Source: Akkermansiaceae bacterium UBA6138
GTDB taxonomy: Bacteria; Verrucomicrobiota; Verrucomicrobiia; Verrucomicrobiales; DEV007
Assembly (NCBI GenBank): GCA_002422425.1
Contig: DIVG01000075.1
Span: forward strand, 47,709-73,292
Direction of reading: 5' to 3'
Length of the DNA: 25,584 nt
In this document: positions 21,704 to 25,584 of the stretch, in pieces
Layout: each line of letters starts with the position of its first letter
How positions within the stretch are numbered: position 1 is the first letter of the stretch
Notes under the pieces: generated by a model
The model's database searches: none
What the model was told of the DNA's origin: nothing
What the model saw: the letters and a program-made list of their open reading frames with translations, nothing else
Program-made: the position numbers and the translations under genes

Positions 21704-23188
21704 ATGAACTCTCCTTTTGAAACCGGATTGCAAATGCACGCCCGTCGTCTCACTGAGACCCGTCGCCAGTTTTTCGGCAAATCCGCCACCGGCATCGGCG
21801 CGGCAGCCCTAACCTCGCTGCTGGGCCGCGATCCTTCGCTGATCGGCAATGACGCGGGAGACGGTCTCACCGCCTCGGGATTCCCGACCCACGTCGCGAA
21901 GGCGAAGCGCGTCATCTACCTGATGCAGACGGGCGGTCCCTCGCATCTCGACCTCTTCGATTACAAGCCGGGCATGTATGGCCGCCACGGGGAAAACATT
22001 CCCGACTCGGTCCGCGCCGGAGTGCGCCTAAGCACGATGACGGGGGGCTACAAGGACTATCCGGTCCTCAAGCCGCTGCAGTCCTACCAGCAGCATAAAG
22101 ATTCCGGCATGTGGCTCTCGGACCTCGTCCCCTACACCCGCGACATCTCGGACAAGATCTGCCTCATTAACTCGATGCACACCGAGGCGGTCAATCACGC
22201 CCCGGGGGTGACTTTTTTCCTGACAGGACACCAGCTTCCCGGGCGGCCCAGCATGGGCGCGTGGATGAGCTACGGTCTCGGCTCGGCGAGCGAGGATCTC
22301 CCTGCCTTCGTCGTGATGCTCTCGCGCGACCGGGAGAACTCCTGCGGGCAGCTCTTTTATGACTACTACTGGGGGAGCGGTTTTATTCCCGGCAAATACC
22401 AGGGCGTGAACTTCCGCAGCCAGGGGGATCCGGTGCTTTTCCTCTCCGATCCCAAAGGCCTCTCCCGCGACATGAAAAAGGGGATCATAGACGACATCGC
22501 CGCGCTCAATCAGGAGCACTACAGCGACGTCGCCGATCCCGAGATTCAGACCCGCATCGCACAATACGAGATGGCCTATCGCATGCAATCGAGCGTGCCC
22601 GAGCTGACCGATCTCTCCGGCGAACCGCAACATATCCTCGACATGTATGGACCCGACGTGCATCGCCCGGGCTCCTTTGCCCGCAATTGTCTCCAGGCTC
22701 GCCGCCTCGCGGAGCGCGGCGTCCAGTTCATCCAGCTCATGCACGCGGGCTGGGATCAGCACAACAACATCCCCACCCAGCTCGCGGTGCAGTGCCGCGA
22801 CACCGACCAGCCCAGCGCCGGTCTCGTCAAAGACCTCGAGCAGCGCGGGCTCCTTGAGGACACCCTCGTGATCTGGGGCGGCGAGTTCGGTCGGACGCCC
22901 TTCGGTCAGGGCGACATCATGAATCCCAAGGCCCACGGCCGCGATCATCACGGGGCCGCCTTTTCCCTCTGGATGGCCGGCGGCGGCGTGAAGCCCGGCG
23001 TGCAATACGGAAAGACCGACGACTACGCCTACAACATCGTCGAGAACAAGGTCCACGTGCACGACTTCCAGGCGACTGTGATGCACCTGTTAGGGATTGA
23101 TCACGAGCGCCTCACCTACCGCTTCCAGGGCCGGCGCTTCCGCCTCACCGACGTGCACGGGCATGTCGTGAAGGAGATCTTGAGCTAA
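21704..23188 (+). CDS. DUF1501 family protein (Tat-exported, sulfatase-like fold)
   Basis: A 494-aa protein with a twin-arginine signal: TRRQFFGKSATGIGAAALTS, R20-R21. An alternative start at residue 11 (Met) would still keep the signal. The mature domain has AKRVIYLMQTGGPSHLDLFD near the start, MHTEAVNHAPGVTFFLTGHQ, RPSMGAWMSYGLGSASEDLP, and LVIWGGEFGRTPFGQG with GRDHHGAAFSLWMAGGG near the C-terminus, all DUF1501 hallmarks (alkaline-phosphatase-like fold). It follows the cytochrome fusion by 48 nt and ends only 5 bp from the convergent antiporter gene. DUF1501/DUF1549/DUF1553 pairs are numerous in Planctomycetes and Verrucomicrobiota; the reaction is not known. Confidence 0.95.
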   Translation: MNSPFETGLQMHARRLTETRRQFFGKSATGIGAAALTSLLGRDPSLIGNDAGDGLTASGFPTHVAKAKRVIYLMQTGGPSHLDLFDYKPGMYGRHGENIPDSVRAGVRLSTMTGGYKDYPVLKPLQSYQQHKDSGMWLSDLVPYTRDISDKICLINSMHTEAVNHAPGVTFFLTGHQLPGRPSMGAWMSYGLGSASEDLPAFVVMLSRDRENSCGQLFYDYYWGSGFIPGKYQGVNFRSQGDPVLFLSDPKGLSRDMKKGIIDDIAALNQEHYSDVADPEIQTRIAQYEMAYRMQSSVPELTDLSGEPQHILDMYGPDVHRPGSFARNCLQARRLAERGVQFIQLMHAGWDQHNNIPTQLAVQCRDTDQPSAGLVKDLEQRGLLEDTLVIWGGEFGRTPFGQGDIMNPKAHGRDHHGAAFSLWMAGGGVKPGVQYGKTDDYAYNIVENKVHVHDFQATVMHLLGIDHERLTYRFQGRRFRLTDVHGHVVKEILS

Positions 23189-23193
23189 CCGGG

Positions 23194-24492
23194 CTACCCC
23201 CGAGATCTGAAAGGGTTGGGTCTTTCGTCGAGTTTTTCCTGCGGCCCGCGCGCGACAAATCGTTCGAAAATGGGCGAGGCCATCAGAGTCGTGACGACGG
23301 CCATGATGACGAGGGTCGCGAAGAGCCCTTCGGAAATGATGCCCCGCTGCAGACCGATGTTGATGATGATCAGCTCCATCAGTCCGCGGGCGTTCATGAG
23401 GATGCCGATGCCCATGGACTCTCGTCCCGAAATGCCCGTGGCCTTCGCCGCGAGAGTGCAGGCCGCCCATTTCCCCAGGACGGCGGCCACGAGCACGGCG
23501 GCGCACATGCCCCAGAGGAACCAGGTGTTGAGCAGCCCGATCTTCGTGTTAAGCCCCGAGTAGGTGAAGAAGAGCGGCAGCAGGAGCGAGACCGCGAGCG
23601 GCTGGATGCGGGAGATGAAGTCCCTGACAAAGACACCTCGCGGCATTGCCGCACCCATGATGAAAGCCCCGAAGACAGCATGCAGGCCGATCATGTCGGT
23701 GAACCAGGCCCCGAGAGCCATCAGTGCGAGTCCTACGACGAGTCCCGCGTCGGAGAGGGTATCGTCTTTTTCAATGAAGTAACGGCCGAGACGGGCCATG
23801 AGCGGGCGGATGATCCCAAGAGTCACGATGACGTAGCCGAGAGCGCCTCCGATATTGTAGAGCGATCGTCCGATCTCTCCGTCGAAACTCGCCAGGACAA
23901 CGGCGAGGAGGATCCAGGCCATCGCATCATCGAGAGCCCCCGCGCCAATTGCCACCGTCCCCATCGTCGTGCCCGCGAGGCCCTTGAAATGGATGATGCG
24001 CGCCAGCATCGGAAAGGCGGTGATGCACATCGATGCGCCGAGAAAAAGCATCGCCTCGGTCAGTGATGTCTTTTCCGGGAAAAGCTCGGTGTGATGATAA
24101 ATGAACCAGGCAAGCCCGCATCCAAGGAGAAAGGGGGTGATCATCCCCGCGAGAGAGACCGCGATGGAGCTCTTCATCCTCTTTTGGACAATGTCGAGGC
24201 GGAACTCGAGCCCGACGATGAACATGTAGAGCGCCAGCCCCAACTGCGAGGCGGGGTAAAGGTAGGATGAGGTGTCGCGCTCTGTCTGGGAGGGGTCCCA
24301 CGGGAAAAGCCAGGCCTGCCATTCCGGTGCGACCAGACCAAAGAGCGAAGGACCGAGGAGGACGCCGGTGATCATCTCGGCAACGACCTGGGGCTGTCCG
24401 AATCGGGCCGCGATCATTCCGACGATACGGCAGGCAAGCAGGATCACGGCGATCTGCAGAAAAAACTGTATAGCGAGCTCGAGATTATTCAT
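23194..24492 (-). CDS. Cation:proton antiporter, CPA2 type (Na+/H+ exchanger domain)
   Basis: A 432-aa membrane protein with about 12 to 13 helices, for example FFLQIAVILLACRIVGMIAA, ASQLGLALYMFIVGLEFRLD and YVIVTLGIIRPLMARLG. FGQPQVVAEMITGVLLGPSL is the family N-terminal motif. The ion-binding pair is D188-D189 in GAGALDDAMAWILLA (DD, typical of CPA2). MNARGLMELIIINIGLQRGI near the C-terminus is also canonical. It exchanges Na+ or K+ for protons across the inner membrane; the C-terminus lacks a RCK/TrkA domain. The start is the ATG at 24490-24492; a longer frame upstream is not conserved. It is divergent from a LysR gene, with overlapping promoters, so LysR probably regulates it. Confidence 0.93.
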   Translation of the reverse strand: MNNLELAIQFFLQIAVILLACRIVGMIAARFGQPQVVAEMITGVLLGPSLFGLVAPEWQAWLFPWDPSQTERDTSSYLYPASQLGLALYMFIVGLEFRLDIVQKRMKSSIAVSLAGMITPFLLGCGLAWFIYHHTELFPEKTSLTEAMLFLGASMCITAFPMLARIIHFKGLAGTTMGTVAIGAGALDDAMAWILLAVVLASFDGEIGRSLYNIGGALGYVIVTLGIIRPLMARLGRYFIEKDDTLSDAGLVVGLALMALGAWFTDMIGLHAVFGAFIMGAAMPRGVFVRDFISRIQPLAVSLLLPLFFTYSGLNTKIGLLNTWFLWGMCAAVLVAAVLGKWAACTLAAKATGISGRESMGIGILMNARGLMELIIINIGLQRGIISEGLFATLVIMAVVTTLMASPIFERFVARGPQEKLDERPNPFRSRG

Positions 24493-24512
24493 GGGTGCAG
24501 TCCGCGACAGGC

Positions 24513-24541
24513 AGGATAGTGCCACAAGACACTTGTAACAA
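24513..24541 (-). promoter_or_regulatory. Predicted promoter of the antiporter gene
   Basis: On the minus strand TTGTTA (24536-24541) and TATCCT (24513-24518) are separated by 17 bp, a sigma-70-like arrangement with 4/6 matches each. The spacer contains the interrupted palindrome AGTG-N8-CACT (24518-24533), a plausible binding site for the divergent LysR regulator. Confidence 0.5.
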
Positions 24542-24561
24542 TAATAGAGATTTAGTATTGA
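24533..24561 (+). promoter_or_regulatory. Possible promoter of the LysR gene
   Basis: TTGTAA (24533-24538) and TATTGA (24556-24561) with a 17-bp spacer face the LysR gene and share bases with the antiporter promoter. A second imperfect palindrome, ATGCCG-AAA-CGGTAT (24566-24580), lies 2 nt before the LysR ATG and could be an autoregulatory site. The -10 box is poor. Confidence 0.3.
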
Positions 24562-24582
24562 TCCTATGCCGAAACGGTATCA

Positions 24583-25479
24583 ATGGACCTCAGACATTTG
24601 CGTTATTTCCAGGCCGTCGCCGAGGAGTTGAGCTTCTCGAAGGCGGCGCGCCGTCTCAACATCGCCCAGCCGGCCCTGAGTCGCGCGGTTCAGGAACTCG
24701 AGGAGAAAATGGGGGTGCGCCTCATCGATCGCAACCGCCGCACGATTCGACTTACCCCCGGCGGGGAAGTGCTCTTACGGGAGACCGCGTTGATTTTTGA
24801 AAATCTCGACGACACCTTGCGAAAGGTGCGGCGCACCGCTTCCGGAGAGGACGGGGAACTGCGCCTCGGCTATATCGGGCCACCGACGCGATCGTTTCTC
24901 GGTCCGCTGCTGAAGCAATACCACCAGCGGTATCCGCGCATCACCATCGTGCTGGAGGAACGCACCCCCGAGCGGGTCTGGGAAATGGTTTCCAAAGGAC
25001 GCCTCTCGGTCGGACTGACACGGCCGGTCCTCGCCCACGAGGCACTGGGGCTGCAATCGCTTCTGCTGCGCGAGGAGAAACTCTGCGCTGCCGTGCCGCT
25101 CGATCACCCTTTTGCGAAGATGGCGACGATTCCCTGGTCGTCGCTGGCGGATGAGCCCGTCGTGATCCTCGCCCGCCGCGAGGGGGCCGGCTCCCATGAC
25201 ACGATCCTCGCCGCCTGCGCCGAAGCCGGAGTGACCCCGAGGATTGCCCACACCCCGAGTGTGATCGGCACGATCCTGCGGTATGTCGAGGCGGGCTCGG
25301 GCATCGGGATCGTGCCTGAGAGTGTCTCGCCCGAGACCGCCGATGTGCGGCTCATTCCCCTCTACCCTCCCACAATGATCCCGCTCGTGATGGTTTGGTC
25401 ACGCGAGGGCGATGACCCGGCCGTAAGCGCTTTTCGGGAGATTGTCGCCGAGTGGCTTGAGGGCGACAAGGAGGCCTGA
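24583..25479 (+). CDS. LysR-family transcriptional regulator
   Basis: A 298-aa regulator of standard length. The winged helix-turn-helix (residues 1-60) reads MDLRHLRYFQAVAEELSFSK, AARRLNIAQPALSRAVQELE. The ligand-binding domain (about 90-295) has LRLGYIGPPTRSFLGPLLKQ, then VSKGRLSVGLTRPVL and YVEAGSGIGIVPESVS, typical of the BenM/CatM-type group, whose effectors are often small aromatic acids; here the effector is unknown. It is divergent from the antiporter gene with a 90-nt shared control region. The start codon has no Shine-Dalgarno. Confidence 0.94.
   Translation: MDLRHLRYFQAVAEELSFSKAARRLNIAQPALSRAVQELEEKMGVRLIDRNRRTIRLTPGGEVLLRETALIFENLDDTLRKVRRTASGEDGELRLGYIGPPTRSFLGPLLKQYHQRYPRITIVLEERTPERVWEMVSKGRLSVGLTRPVLAHEALGLQSLLLREEKLCAAVPLDHPFAKMATIPWSSLADEPVVILARREGAGSHDTILAACAEAGVTPRIAHTPSVIGTILRYVEAGSGIGIVPESVSPETADVRLIPLYPPTMIPLVMVWSREGDDPAVSAFREIVAEWLEGDKEA
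25468..25474 (+). promoter_or_regulatory. Strong Shine-Dalgarno at the end of the LysR gene
   Basis: AAGGAGG inside the last codons of the LysR gene (Asp-Lys-Glu-Ala) is one of the best ribosome binding sites in the window, implying a start just downstream. Confidence 0.45.
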
Positions 25480-25584
25480 TCTCTCCCGACCCGATTTGGC
25501 AGGATTGGCTCAAGCTGGCCGCAAGCGATCTCTCCGAAGACAACAAAACGAAATTCGTGTCTGACTCCTTATACCGCAAAAAAA
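25476..25584 (+). CDS. Partial unrecognised frame at right edge, possible non-ATG start
   Basis: The frame beginning at CTG 25476 overlaps the LysR TGA as CTGA and stays open to the end of the window (36 codons): ISPDPIWQDWLKLAASDLSE, then DNKTKFVSDSLYRKK. It looks like protein sequence but no family is recognised. An upstream in-phase stop at 25458-25460 limits the start to CTG 25476, ATC 25479 or later rare codons. AAGGAGG sits very close to CTG (1 nt) or ATC (4 nt), less than the usual 5-9 nt. A short chance open frame cannot be excluded. Confidence 0.35.
   Translation, partial: MISPDPIWQDWLKLAASDLSEDNKTKFVSDSLYRKK

Noticed and set aside
22028..23086. 352-codon open frame on the minus strand
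   Set aside because: Antisense to DUF1501, which carries clear family motifs.

Overview
The window is high-GC bacterial chromosome, most likely from a member of the Verrucomicrobiota. The main clues are an ECF sigma factor of the Rhodopirellula/Verrucomicrobium type, a Planctomycetes/Verrucomicrobia-type cytochrome c protein (PSCyt1-DUF1549-DUF1553) paired with a Tat-exported DUF1501 protein, and a long NarL-type histidine kinase with a large OB-like extracytoplasmic sensor. No tRNA, rRNA, IS element, prophage or CRISPR array was found. Many starts lack a clear Shine-Dalgarno sequence, so several were set by family alignment.

Layout. 1-1482 (minus): a small flavin/light cassette, namely a renalase-like FAD oxidoreductase, a 47-aa DUF2256 zinc-ribbon-like protein, and the N-terminus of an FAD-binding photolyase-related protein running off the left edge. 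1637-4156: proS (minus), a divergent MOSC-like gene and a DUF4870-like membrane protein. 4272-7356 (minus): the c-di-AMP/cell-wall operon cdaA - minimal YbbR/CdaR-like membrane peptide - glmM - bioD, tightly overlapped. 7520-8326 (minus): a secreted outer-membrane beta-barrel protein followed by a strong terminator. 8512-11017 (minus): aspartate aminotransferase, inositol monophosphatase and ispF. 11327-12815 (plus): DNA polymerase III delta (holA) and a half-size TauE/SafE transporter. 12924-15571 (plus): histidine kinase and response regulator with an ATGA overlap. 15572-16165: no secure gene, but a long open frame and an inverted repeat. 16166-17170 (plus): a secreted protein built of four ~54-aa repeats. 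17269-17799 (minus): a DUF3828-like secreted protein. 18016-23188 (plus): ECF sigma factor, anti-sigma-like/cytochrome c fusion, DUF1501. 23194-25479: a CPA2 Na+/H+ antiporter divergent from a LysR regulator, with overlapping promoters. A partial frame starts at the right edge.

The most unusual points are: (1) cdaA-glmM with the usual CdaR reduced to one membrane helix plus a proline-rich tail; (2) an ECF sigma factor whose partner appears to be an anti-sigma-like domain fused through one membrane helix to a 1,000-residue two-haem PSCyt/DUF1549/DUF1553 protein, suggesting direct redox or substrate sensing; (3) the oxidoreductase-DUF2256-photolyase cassette, including a gene too small for most callers; (4) the secreted repeat protein with signs of recent internal duplication; (5) a 137-codon open frame immediately after the response regulator stop. 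Functions are inferred from sequence only.
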